Shown: piece by piece, positions 1-5,011 of the stretch
Position numbering within the stretch: position 1 is the first letter of the stretch
How the letters are laid out: each line of letters opens with the position of its first letter
Source of the DNA: Alcaligenaceae bacterium
Lineage (GTDB): Bacteria > Pseudomonadota > Gammaproteobacteria > Burkholderiales > Burkholderiaceae_B
Direction of reading: 5' to 3'
Length of the DNA stretch: 5,359 nucleotides
NCBI GenBank assembly: GCA_029265335.1
Contig: JAJUJN010000167.1
Coordinates: 1-5,359, forward strand
The notes under the pieces: generated by a model
What the model was told of the DNA's origin: nothing
The model's database searches: none
Seen by the model: only the letters and a program-made list of their open reading frames with translations
Translations under genes and position numbers: made by a program

Positions 1-398
1 GCACGATCTTTGGGAGCGATCACGGCGTGGGCGCCGGCGCCATCGGCGGTGCGCAAGCAAGCTCCTAGGTTGTGTGGATCGGTGACGCCATCAAGTACCA
101 GGAGCAAAGCCGGTGTGCTGCCAAGGTCTTCGAGCAGGCTCTCCAGATCTTTGACCATCTGCACCGCTTCGGCGTGTGCCACCACGCCCTGATGCCTGGT
201 GCCCTTGGCCATGCCGTCGAGGCGCTCGAGCGGCACAGGGTGCACCTTGCGCCCAGCCGTCTCGGCCATGGCCACCAGGTTCTGCATGCGCTTATCGCGT
301 CGCCGCCCATCGATGTAGATCTCACGCACGCTGGCTGGCGCATGCCGCAGGCGAGCCGTGACGGCATGAAAACCAACCAGCAACTCCAAAGCAGACAT
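1..398 (-). CDS. rlmB: 23S rRNA (guanosine(2251)-2'-O)-methyltransferase RlmB, N-terminal part (runs off left edge)
   Basis: RlmB is a SPOUT-class, SAM-dependent enzyme that 2'-O-methylates G2251 in the peptidyl-transferase P-loop of 23S rRNA. The first 132 residues are present; the family is about 245 residues long, so roughly the C-terminal 45% lies beyond base 1. Residues 1-75 match the L30e-like RNA-binding domain, with GFHAV at 9-13, a basic GRRRDKR at 31-37 and HQGVVAH at 69-75. The SPOUT domain begins near residue 97. It carries motif 1 ([17 protein letters not shown], 103-119), including the conserved Asn110 and Arg116, and then [10 protein letters not shown] at the edge. The ATG start is supported by family alignment and by a GGTGG Shine-Dalgarno at 406-410, 7 nt away. 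It follows DUF1178 on the same strand after 62 bp, so co-transcription is possible. The later SPOUT motifs that form the SAM knot cannot be seen here. The family call is secure. Confidence 0.96.
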   Translation of the reverse strand, partial: MSALELLVGFHAVTARLRHAPASVREIYIDGRRRDKRMQNLVAMAETAGRKVHPVPLERLDGMAKGTRHQGVVAHAEAVQMVKDLESLLEDLGSTPALLLVLDGVTDPHNLGACLRTADGAGAHAVIAPKDR

Positions 399-460
399 GT
401 CACAACCACCGGTTGAGAAAAAGTAATAAGGCGGCGCCAGCGAATGGGCGAGGCGACGTT

Positions 461-970
461 TTATTGGAGCTTGTCGTCGTCGAGCATTGCCGGCACAGGC
501 AAAGCCGCAATGCCGTCTTCGGCCAGCGCTTCGAACTCTTCACGCGTGGCCGTGCCACGAATGGCGCGTTCCGGCGCTTCACCTTCGTGGATGCGGCGCG
601 CTTCTTGCGCGAAATTGTCGCCGACGTTGTCGGCCGAACGGACCAAATCCCGCATATGCTGCAGCAACTGGGCCTGCATGGCTGGCGTGAGACGAGGCGC
701 CGCCGGAATACCGGCCCGCTCAGCGTCGGCAGCGCTCAAGGCCCGACCCGATTCATGCTGCGCCCCCGCGGCTCCAGTGTGCTCCGGAGCGGAGCGAGAG
801 CCGGTTTGGATGCGACTCGCCGCCACCCGGCGCGAAACGTTTTGTGAACTGCAGAGCGGACAGCTGAGCAGACCCTGGTTCTGCTGCGTGTGGTAGTCGT
901 CGTGCGAAGCGAACCAACCTTCGAACACGTGACCGTTCGCGCATTCCAGATCGAAGACTTTGAGTGCCAT
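461..970 (-). CDS. DUF1178 family protein with zinc-ribbon-like Cys/His cluster
   Basis: This 169-residue protein matches the DUF1178 family of proteobacteria, whose biochemical function I do not know. The N-terminus ([17 protein letters not shown], 4-20) is typical of the family. Cys10 and His14, with Cys37 and Cys40 (CPLC), form a likely zinc-ribbon site. Residues 45-95 are a low-complexity, Ala/Ser/Arg-rich linker. The C-terminal half holds the second hallmark: a helix at about 100-125 ([19 protein letters not shown]), then [17 protein letters not shown] (126-142), then [19 protein letters not shown]. An open frame continues to 1159, but family conservation begins at MALKVFD, so the ATG at 970 is chosen. 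No Shine-Dalgarno precedes it, while a TACAAT hexamer lies 6 nt upstream, which fits a leaderless mRNA. rlmB follows 62 bp downstream and dauA lies upstream on the same strand. The family call is strong; a role linked to ribosomes or RNA would be a guess from position only. Confidence 0.93.
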   Translation of the reverse strand: MALKVFDLECANGHVFEGWFASHDDYHTQQNQGLLSCPLCSSQNVSRRVAASRIQTGSRSAPEHTGAAGAQHESGRALSAADAERAGIPAAPRLTPAMQAQLLQHMRDLVRSADNVGDNFAQEARRIHEGEAPERAIRGTATREEFEALAEDGIAALPVPAMLDDDKLQ

Positions 971-976
971 CAGATG

Positions 977-982
977 ATTGTA
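977..982 (-). promoter_or_regulatory. -10-like hexamer for a possibly leaderless DUF1178 transcript
   Basis: On the minus strand TACAAT (5 of 6 to TATAAT) is followed by exactly 6 nt and then the ATG of the DUF1178 gene, so a transcript would be expected to start at or very near the A of ATG. No purine-rich Shine-Dalgarno is visible before that ATG. No good -35 is found at 16-18 bp, where the sequence is GC-rich, so this is a weak-to-moderate candidate. Confidence 0.35.
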
Positions 983-991
983 AATGAACGC

Positions 992-1027
992 TCGCCACGG
1001 CGGGCCCGAGGCCAACACCCGTGGCGA
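992..1027. repeat. 9-bp perfect inverted repeat (hairpin) between dauA and DUF1178
   Basis: TCGCCACGG at 992-1000 is exactly complementary to CCGTGGCGA at 1019-1027, with an 18-nt loop that itself contains GGCC-CGA-GGCC (1003-1013). It lies downstream of the dauA stop and 21 bp upstream of the DUF1178 ATG, next to the -10 candidate. There is no clean run of T after the stem on the minus strand (only GCGTTCATTT). It could be a poor intrinsic terminator for dauA, an mRNA 3'-end stabiliser, or an operator. The symmetry is certain; the function is not. Confidence 0.5.
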
Positions 1028-1109
1028 TCGAAGTTGCGACCCTGCGTGTGCGCAACCCGAACATTGCGCTGACTCTGGCCTTGCAGGTGGGGGCCACATG
1101 CCACGAAAT

Positions 1110-2873
1110 CTAGGCTTGCTCGGCTGCCACTCCCGCTTTGGCCGCCTGATCTTGCTCATGCCAGCGTCGGGCGAATGCTGCCGCTTGCTGCACGGTTCGG
1201 CAATAGGCGAGGCGTCCGCGCACCCGTCGCATGCCGGCGCGCCGGAGCTTGAGCCACAGATGCGGAGTGAGGCCTACGAGAATGATGCGCACCTGGCGTT
1301 TCTGAAAAGGCTCAATGGCGCTCTGCAAGGTGGTAATGGCCGTTGCGTCGAGGCTGACCACGCCCTGCATGTCGAGAATGATGGTGCGCACTTTGGGGTC
1401 GACTTGGCGCAGCGCACCCATCGCTTTGTTGGCCACCGCAAAGAAGAGCGGGCCGTTGATGTCGAGCACGATGACGTTCTCGGGTAACTGAAGCTCGGCG
1501 AGCTCCTCGGCAGAGCGTGGCTCGGACTGCGACAACAGGGCCATGCGGCGAACAAAAAGCGCCGCGGCCAATCCGATACCCACACCCACAGCCAGCACCA
1601 TGTCGAACACCACAGTGAGCGTGAAGCAGACCAGCAGCACAGCCACGTCGGCAACGGGAGCTGAGCGCACGAGGTGCACGAAGCGCCGTGCTTCGCTCAT
1701 GTTCCAGGCCACCACGAACAACACGGCAGCCAGCGACGCCATGGGTAGATAGCCCAGCCAGGGCGCCAGCGCCACCACCGCCAAGAGCACGACTCCAGCG
1801 TGGATGACCCCCGCGATGGGCGTGCGCGCCCCCGCGCGAATATTGGTGGCTGTGCGTGCGAGCGCCGCCGTGGCCGTGATACCGCCAAAGAAAGGCACCA
1901 CGAGGTTACCCACCCCTTGGCCGATCAGTTCGGCGTTGGGGTCGTGGCGGGTGCGGGTAAGACCATCGGCAACCACGGCGCACAACAGCGATTCGATGGC
2001 GCCCAGCATGGCGATGGCCAGCGCGGGCCCCATCAAGGCCTGAATCAGTGCAAAGTTCACCTGCAGTGGTTGGCCGTCGGGCCCTGGCAGATTCCAGGGC
2101 AGCACCCAGCTGGGGGGCACCGGCGGTATGCCCTGCCCCTGCACGCCATCGACCTCCCACTGAAAGCGCGAAGCGATGGTGTCGATGATGGGGGCGCCTT
2201 CGGCACCCAGGTTGAAGTACCACGCCATGGCGCTGCCCACGAGCAGCCCCGCCCAGGGGCCGGGCAATGGGGTGCGCAAGCGCGGCCAATAGATGATCAC
2301 CAATAAAGTGACCACGCCGATGAAAAGCTCGCGAAACCCTATCAGACCCAGCCATGCCGAGGGGTTCAGCCAGCCGCCATCGGCCCTAGCAGCACTGAGC
2401 GCCGTGGTATTGAGGCCGGCGAAATCCGGCAACTGCAAACCTGCAATGACCACCGCAATACCCGCCGTGAAACCCAGAATGACGGGGTAAGGAACAAACT
2501 CGATCAGGCGGCCAAGCTTGGCCACGCCCATGGCCACGAGAATGAGGCCCGCCATGAGCGTTGCCAGGAGCAACCCACCGAGACCATACTGTTGCACGAT
2601 GGGCAGAAGAATCACCACGAAGGCTGCCGTGGGGCCCGAAATATTGAACCTGGCTCCGCCGAGGATCGAAATGATGGCGCCGGCCACGATCGCCGTGTAG
2701 AGCCCGTGCTGCGGCGCCACTCCAGTGGCAATGGCCAGCGCCATGGATAGCGGAATGGCAACCGTACCCACGGTTGCACCAGCCACCGCATCCTGGCGGA
2801 ATTCTTTCCAGCCATAACCTTCGCGCCAAGTGTCACGTAAGGCAGTAGCAACAGGAGGAAGAGAGCGAAGCAC
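1110..2873 (-). CDS. dauA: SulP-family anion transporter, DauA-like (C4-dicarboxylate uptake), with C-terminal STAS domain
   Basis: This 587-residue inner-membrane protein has the full SulP layout. It has a short cytoplasmic N-terminus (1-28), a transmembrane domain (about 29-445) and a STAS domain (about 463-572). It resembles E. coli DauA (YchM), the aerobic C4-dicarboxylate transporter, at many points: IPLSMALAI (40-48), APQHGLYTAIVAG (53-65), the SGPTAAFVVIL signature (79-89), GAIESLLCAVV (291-301), ELIGQGVGN (315-323), FFGGITATAALART (328-341) and AWNMSEA (389-395). The STAS domain has GPLFFAV (474-480) and SLDATAITTL (507-516). The open frame reaches 3017, but the GTG at 2873 is preferred: GAGGG (2880-2884) sits 6 nt before it, and the upstream codons cover a promoter and an inverted repeat. 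DauA is about 560 residues, so the length fits. The family is very secure. The substrate (succinate-like dicarboxylates, versus bicarbonate or sulfate as in other SulP members) is inferred from similarity alone. Confidence 0.93.
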   Translation of the reverse strand: MLRSLPPVATALRDTWREGYGWKEFRQDAVAGATVGTVAIPLSMALAIATGVAPQHGLYTAIVAGAIISILGGARFNISGPTAAFVVILLPIVQQYGLGGLLLATLMAGLILVAMGVAKLGRLIEFVPYPVILGFTAGIAVVIAGLQLPDFAGLNTTALSAARADGGWLNPSAWLGLIGFRELFIGVVTLLVIIYWPRLRTPLPGPWAGLLVGSAMAWYFNLGAEGAPIIDTIASRFQWEVDGVQGQGIPPVPPSWVLPWNLPGPDGQPLQVNFALIQALMGPALAIAMLGAIESLLCAVVADGLTRTRHDPNAELIGQGVGNLVVPFFGGITATAALARTATNIRAGARTPIAGVIHAGVVLLAVVALAPWLGYLPMASLAAVLFVVAWNMSEARRFVHLVRSAPVADVAVLLVCFTLTVVFDMVLAVGVGIGLAAALFVRRMALLSQSEPRSAEELAELQLPENVIVLDINGPLFFAVANKAMGALRQVDPKVRTIILDMQGVVSLDATAITTLQSAIEPFQKRQVRIILVGLTPHLWLKLRRAGMRRVRGRLAYCRTVQQAAAFARRWHEQDQAAKAGVAAEQA

Positions 2874-2879
2874 GGGCAA

Positions 2880-2884
2880 CCCTC
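2880..2884 (-). promoter_or_regulatory. Shine-Dalgarno that decides the dauA GTG start
   Basis: GAGGG on the minus strand is 6 nt upstream of GTG at 2873. The only other nearby start candidate, TTG at 2879, directly abuts it and would be too close. No ATG lies in frame between here and 3017. Confidence 0.6.
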
Positions 2885-2896
2885 GCGGAATTGAGA

Positions 2897-2926
2897 ATGA
2901 TATGGTTGAGCACGGGATGGTGACAC
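2897..2926 (-). promoter_or_regulatory. Putative sigma-70 promoter of dauA
   Basis: On the minus strand GTGTCA (2926-2921, 4 of 6 to TTGACA) and TATCAT (2902-2897, 5 of 6 to TATAAT) are 18 bp apart. Transcription would start about 2890, giving a leader of roughly 17-20 nt that contains the GAGGG site. The -35 hexamer lies inside a small palindrome, GGTG-A-CACC (2919-2927), whose arm recurs in the larger inverted repeat upstream. Confidence 0.45.
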
Positions 2927-2994
2927 CAAGCAACGCTGTGGTTGGCGATGCGGCACCACCTCTTGGTTCGCTCCGAGCACGAACACGCCATTTT

Positions 2995-3019
2995 GGGTGG
3001 TGTCGGAGCGACACCACCC
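2995..3019. repeat. 11-bp perfect inverted repeat upstream of dauA
   Basis: GGGTGGTGTCG (2995-3005), a 3-nt GAG loop, then CGACACCACCC (3009-3019). It is preceded by TTTT on the plus strand and has no T run after it in either direction, so it is not a standard intrinsic terminator. It sits about 70 bp upstream of the dauA -35 and shares the GGTG...CACC arms with the small palindrome over that -35. A regulator binding site is the likelier reading. Confidence 0.55.
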
Positions 3020-3102
3020 TGCGAACTCGAGAGGCGTTATCTTAGACCCACTTTTGGCGTGGCTCCCAGACCCCGATCAGGGAAATATCCGGCAACGGAG
3101 CA

Positions 3103-3132
3103 ATGTTAATAAGATTAACATATAATTAACAT
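3103..3132 (+). promoter_or_regulatory. Three 8-bp half-sites at 11-bp spacing overlapping a TATAAT box (operator/promoter)
   Basis: ATGTTAAT (3103-3110) and ATTAACAT (3114-3121) form a perfect 8-bp inverted repeat with a 3-nt spacer. A second direct copy of ATTAACAT follows at 3125-3132. The three half-sites start exactly 11 bp apart, about one helical turn. A perfect TATAAT at 3121-3126 lies across the second and third half-sites, so bound protein would block it. No strong -35 is found 16-18 bp upstream. The block is sharply AT-rich in a GC-rich region. It lies about 125 bp upstream of the ribbon-helix-helix gene; autoregulation is inferred, not shown. Confidence 0.55.
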
Positions 3133-3256
3133 CAAATTCCATCTTACGGCCACGCGTTCCCCACCGTGAGCGTGACCCTTCGGCCGGCGTTGCCCGGCAG
3201 CTGCCTAGCCATCCCGCCACGGCGTCGCGCGCGCCTATTTCCACGGAACCAAGTTC

Positions 3257-3472
3257 ATGGAGAAGAAAACCGCCCGCCTCACGCTGCTCATCGATCCGCA
3301 CAAAAAACGGGCCTTCGAAACTCTCTGCGCGAGTCAGGATCTCACCCCATCTCAGGTAGTGCGGCAGCTCATTCGCGACTATCTGCAACAACATGGCGTC
3401 AGCTATCGCTCGCAAGCCGCTCCGGGCACAACGAGCAAAATCGCCAATCCCGGCAAGAGCCGTTCGCGTTGA
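3257..3472 (+). CDS. Small ribbon-helix-helix (CopG/Arc-type) DNA-binding protein
   Basis: This 71-residue protein has the ribbon-helix-helix layout. A basic N-terminal beta strand (KKTARLTLLID, 3-13) would pair in a dimer and enter the DNA major groove. Helix A follows at about 14-27 (PHKKRAFETLCASQ), then a turn and helix B (TPSQVVRQLIRDYLQQHG, 30-47). The LTPSQVVRQLIRDYL segment is characteristic of CopG-like regulators. Residues 48-71 form a Ser/Gly/Lys/Arg-rich, probably disordered tail. The ATG at 3257 is preceded by GGA at 3245-3247, a modest ribosome site. No toxin gene lies beside it: the next gene is a transporter 111 bp downstream and dauA is divergent, so it looks like a free-standing regulator rather than an antitoxin. 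The operator-like block about 125 bp upstream is a plausible autoregulatory target. The fold is well supported; the target genes are unknown. Confidence 0.87.
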   Translation: MEKKTARLTLLIDPHKKRAFETLCASQDLTPSQVVRQLIRDYLQQHGVSYRSQAAPGTTSKIANPGKSRSR

Positions 3473-3516
3473 ACCCCGCGGCCCCTCACCGCGACCTTCA
3501 ACCGGGCTCCTCGTGT

Positions 3517-3547
3517 CGGACACTGCCACACGAATCTGTTAGATTCG
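3517..3547 (+). promoter_or_regulatory. Putative MFS promoter covered by a 17-bp palindrome
   Basis: CGGACA (3517-3522, 4 of 6 to TTGACA) is 17 bp from TAGATT (3540-3545, 4 of 6 to TATAAT). The -10 lies inside a perfect palindrome: CGAATCT (3531-3537), GTT, AGATTCG (3541-3547). A smaller symmetry, GTGTC-G-GACAC (3513-3523 region), overlaps the -35. The palindrome is 36 bp upstream of the transporter GTG. It could be a repressor site, or a hairpin ending the upstream transcript, since a T-rich stretch with CTTTT follows at 3551-3562. Confidence 0.4.
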
Positions 3548-3583
3548 CCGCTTTACTCTTTTCGTTCGGGAGCACCACGGCAC

Positions 3584-4810
3584 GTGACTAAACAGACAGA
3601 GATTCAAGGTATCCCGGGATGGCTGGTGTTGATGGGTCTCCTCACCATGAGTGTCCCGCTGGGTATCGATCTCTATCTGCCTGCCTTTCCCGACATCGCT
3701 CACGACTATCACACCACCACGCAAGCGATTGAGCGCACCCTGCCGGTCTTTCTGTTGGGCATGGCACTGGGCCAGTTGCTTTATGGTCCGGTGAGTGATC
3801 GCTTCGGTCGACGTCCACCACTTTACGTGGGCGTCATCCTGTTCATCATTGGCTCAGGCGTGTGTGCGTGGGCGCCCACGCTGGCGACTTTCATGGTGGG
3901 TCGAGCCATTCAGGCCCTGGGCTGCGGAGCCTGCATGGTGGTGCCACGCGCCGTCATTCGTGATCACTATCAAACCCAGGCGGCCGCGCGGGCTATGTCG
4001 ATGCTGCTTTTACTCACTGCCGCGGCGCCCCTGCTGGCGCCCAGTGTAGGCGGCCAGATTTTGCGTTTTGCCGAATGGCCCACGATATTCCATGCTCAAG
4101 TGCTTTACGGATTGGTGTTGCTCGCGGCGATGCAGTTCTTCCTGCGCGAAAGTTTGCCTAGCACCAACCGACAGCCGCTGAGTGTCTGGAGCGCGCTGAA
4201 AACTTACGGCAGCTTGCTCAACCATCGTCAATTTCTCGCCATGTCGATGTCGGGGGGCCTGGCCATGGGTGGCTTGTTTGCCTATCTCACCGGTTCACCG
4301 CGGGTCTTCATCGAGGTCTACGGCATTTCACCGCAATGGTACGGCCCTCTCTTCGGCATCAACGCCATAGTGATGGTGATCACTTCACAACTCAACGCCC
4401 GTTTACTGCGTCGTCGCCACCCCTCCCTGCTCTTGCAGCGCCTGCTCTGGGTCTGGCCCTGGGCCGGCCTCATCACAGTACTCATTGGCCTGGCGTTTCC
4501 TCTGCCCTTCTGGCTTGTGGTGCTCAAGAGCGCCCTTTTCATGGCCGGGCTGGGAATGGTCAACCCCAACAGCGCCGCCTTGGCGCTTGCCTGGCAAGGC
4601 CGCAGACTGGGTTCGGCCTCGGCCATGATGGGCGCCTTTCAGTTCCTTGGCGGCACCCTGGGAGGACTTGTGGTGAGCGTCTGGCATACCGAGGGGCCCC
4701 TCAACCTCGTGGTGGTCATGGCCGGCTGCATGACCGGGGCCTGCGTGATCGGTTTGTGGGGTTTGCACTTGTCGCGCCAGCTCGCCGCACAGAAGAATCC
4801 AGCCTCGTAA
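3584..4810 (+). CDS. Bcr/CflA-family multidrug efflux MFS transporter
   Basis: This 408-residue inner-membrane protein is a 12-helix major facilitator of the Bcr/CflA (drug:H+ antiporter, DHA1) type, which exports compounds such as bicyclomycin, chloramphenicol or sulfonamides in studied members. TM1 carries GIDLYLPAFPDIA (27-39), the family hallmark with an acidic Asp29. Motif A between TM2 and TM3 is intact (GQLLYGPVSDRFGRRP, 63-78). TM4 has GRAIQALGCGACMVVPRAVIRD in the 106-127 region, with the Arg expected in motif B. TM5 has a motif C-like APLLAPSVGGQIL (148-160). The C-terminal half includes VNPNSAALAL (326-335) and GSASAMMGAFQFLGG (343-357). The start is GTG at 3584, with GGGAG at 3568-3572, 11 nt away (slightly long). 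The length is normal for the family. It probably has its own promoter with a palindromic operator. Drug specificity cannot be read from the sequence. Confidence 0.93.
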   Translation: MTKQTEIQGIPGWLVLMGLLTMSVPLGIDLYLPAFPDIAHDYHTTTQAIERTLPVFLLGMALGQLLYGPVSDRFGRRPPLYVGVILFIIGSGVCAWAPTLATFMVGRAIQALGCGACMVVPRAVIRDHYQTQAAARAMSMLLLLTAAAPLLAPSVGGQILRFAEWPTIFHAQVLYGLVLLAAMQFFLRESLPSTNRQPLSVWSALKTYGSLLNHRQFLAMSMSGGLAMGGLFAYLTGSPRVFIEVYGISPQWYGPLFGINAIVMVITSQLNARLLRRRHPSLLLQRLLWVWPWAGLITVLIGLAFPLPFWLVVLKSALFMAGLGMVNPNSAALALAWQGRRLGSASAMMGAFQFLGGTLGGLVVSVWHTEGPLNLVVVMAGCMTGACVIGLWGLHLSRQLAAQKNPAS

Positions 4811-4828
4811 GCGTTAAACTCCGCGGAC

Positions 4829-4837
4829 TGATACAAT
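4829..4837 (+). promoter_or_regulatory. Extended -10 promoter for tRNA-Leu
   Basis: TGATACAAT fits the extended -10 pattern TGnTAnnnT, with TACAAT at 4832-4837. No good -35 is seen at 16-18 bp, which an extended -10 can offset. A start near 4844 gives a leader of about 70 nt before the mature tRNA, to be removed by RNase P. Confidence 0.5.
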
Positions 4838-4852
4838 TTTTGGCTGCATTTC

Positions 4853-4882
4853 GGCATGGTCTGCGTTTCGGCCAACCATGCC
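4853..4882 (+). repeat. 8-bp-stem hairpin in the MFS/tRNA intergenic region
   Basis: GGCATGGT (4853-4860) and ACCATGCC (4875-4882) are perfect complements with a 14-nt loop. It follows the MFS stop by 42 bp and precedes the tRNA by 34 bp. No T run follows, so it is not a classic terminator. It would be part of the precursor-tRNA leader if the promoter at 4829-4837 is used. Confidence 0.5.
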
Positions 4883-4916
4883 ACCCTCCGCGAAGCAAAG
4901 CGCGCGCGGCTCCCCT

Positions 4917-5001
4917 GCCCGGGTGATGGAATTGGTAGACATACCGGACTTAAAATCCGGAGCCGCAAGGCGTACGGGTTCGATTCCCGTCCTGGGCACC
5001 A
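4917..5001 (+). tRNA. tRNA-Leu (anticodon UAA)
   Basis: An 85-nt class II tRNA with an encoded CCA end decodes UUA (and UUG by wobble). Acceptor arms GCCCGGG (4917-4923) and CCTGGGC (4991-4997) pair with one G-U; the discriminator is A4998, followed by CCA at 4999-5001. The D-arm region contains GGAATTGGTAGAC. The anticodon stem CCGGA (4944-4948) pairs with TCCGG (4956-4960) around the loop CTTAAAA, giving anticodon TAA at 4951-4953. The long variable arm GCC-GCAA-GGC (about 4962-4972) and A73 are leucine tRNA identity features. The T stem ACGGG (4974-4978) pairs with CCCGT (4986-4990) around TTCGATT. All arms are intact, so the gene should be functional. Confidence 0.98.
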
Positions 5002-5011
5002 AAGAATCTGT

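Larger units (their letters stand above)
2874..3256. other. 383-bp divergent intergenic region between dauA and the ribbon-helix-helix gene
   Basis: No convincing gene lies here; the open frames that cross it are extensions or antisense shadows of the flanking genes. In order it holds the dauA ribosome site and promoter (2880-2926), a small inverted repeat GTTCG/CGAAC (2966-2984), the 11-bp inverted repeat (2995-3019), about 80 bp with no signal I can name (3020-3102), the AT-rich operator-like block (3103-3132), and a GC-rich leader of about 124 nt before the ribbon-helix-helix start. That leader contains GCCGG/CCGGC (3183-3198). Confidence 0.7.

Noticed and set aside
399..460. Intrinsic terminator between DUF1178 and rlmB
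   Set aside because: A TTTTT run is present on the minus strand, but the only stem before it is 4 bp (CGCC/GGCG) and badly placed.
971..1159. N-terminal extension of the DUF1178 frame to 1159
   Set aside because: It overlaps the end of dauA and a hairpin, and DUF1178 conservation begins at the ATG at 970.
2891..2910. Fur-box-like GAGAATGATAT near the dauA -10
   Set aside because: Only about one and a half of three hexamers resemble GATAAT, and a SulP dicarboxylate transporter is not an expected iron target. Not enough to call.
2874..3017. N-terminal extension of the dauA frame to 3017
   Set aside because: The extra 48 residues lack family similarity and cover the promoter and part of the inverted repeat. 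The GTG at 2873 has a well-placed GAGGG and gives the expected N-terminus.
3077..3529. 150-residue minus-strand open frame opposite the ribbon-helix-helix gene
   Set aside because: It is antisense to a well-supported gene, has no recognisable domain, and its C-terminus is read from the AT-rich operator block. It is a shadow of high-G+C coding sequence.
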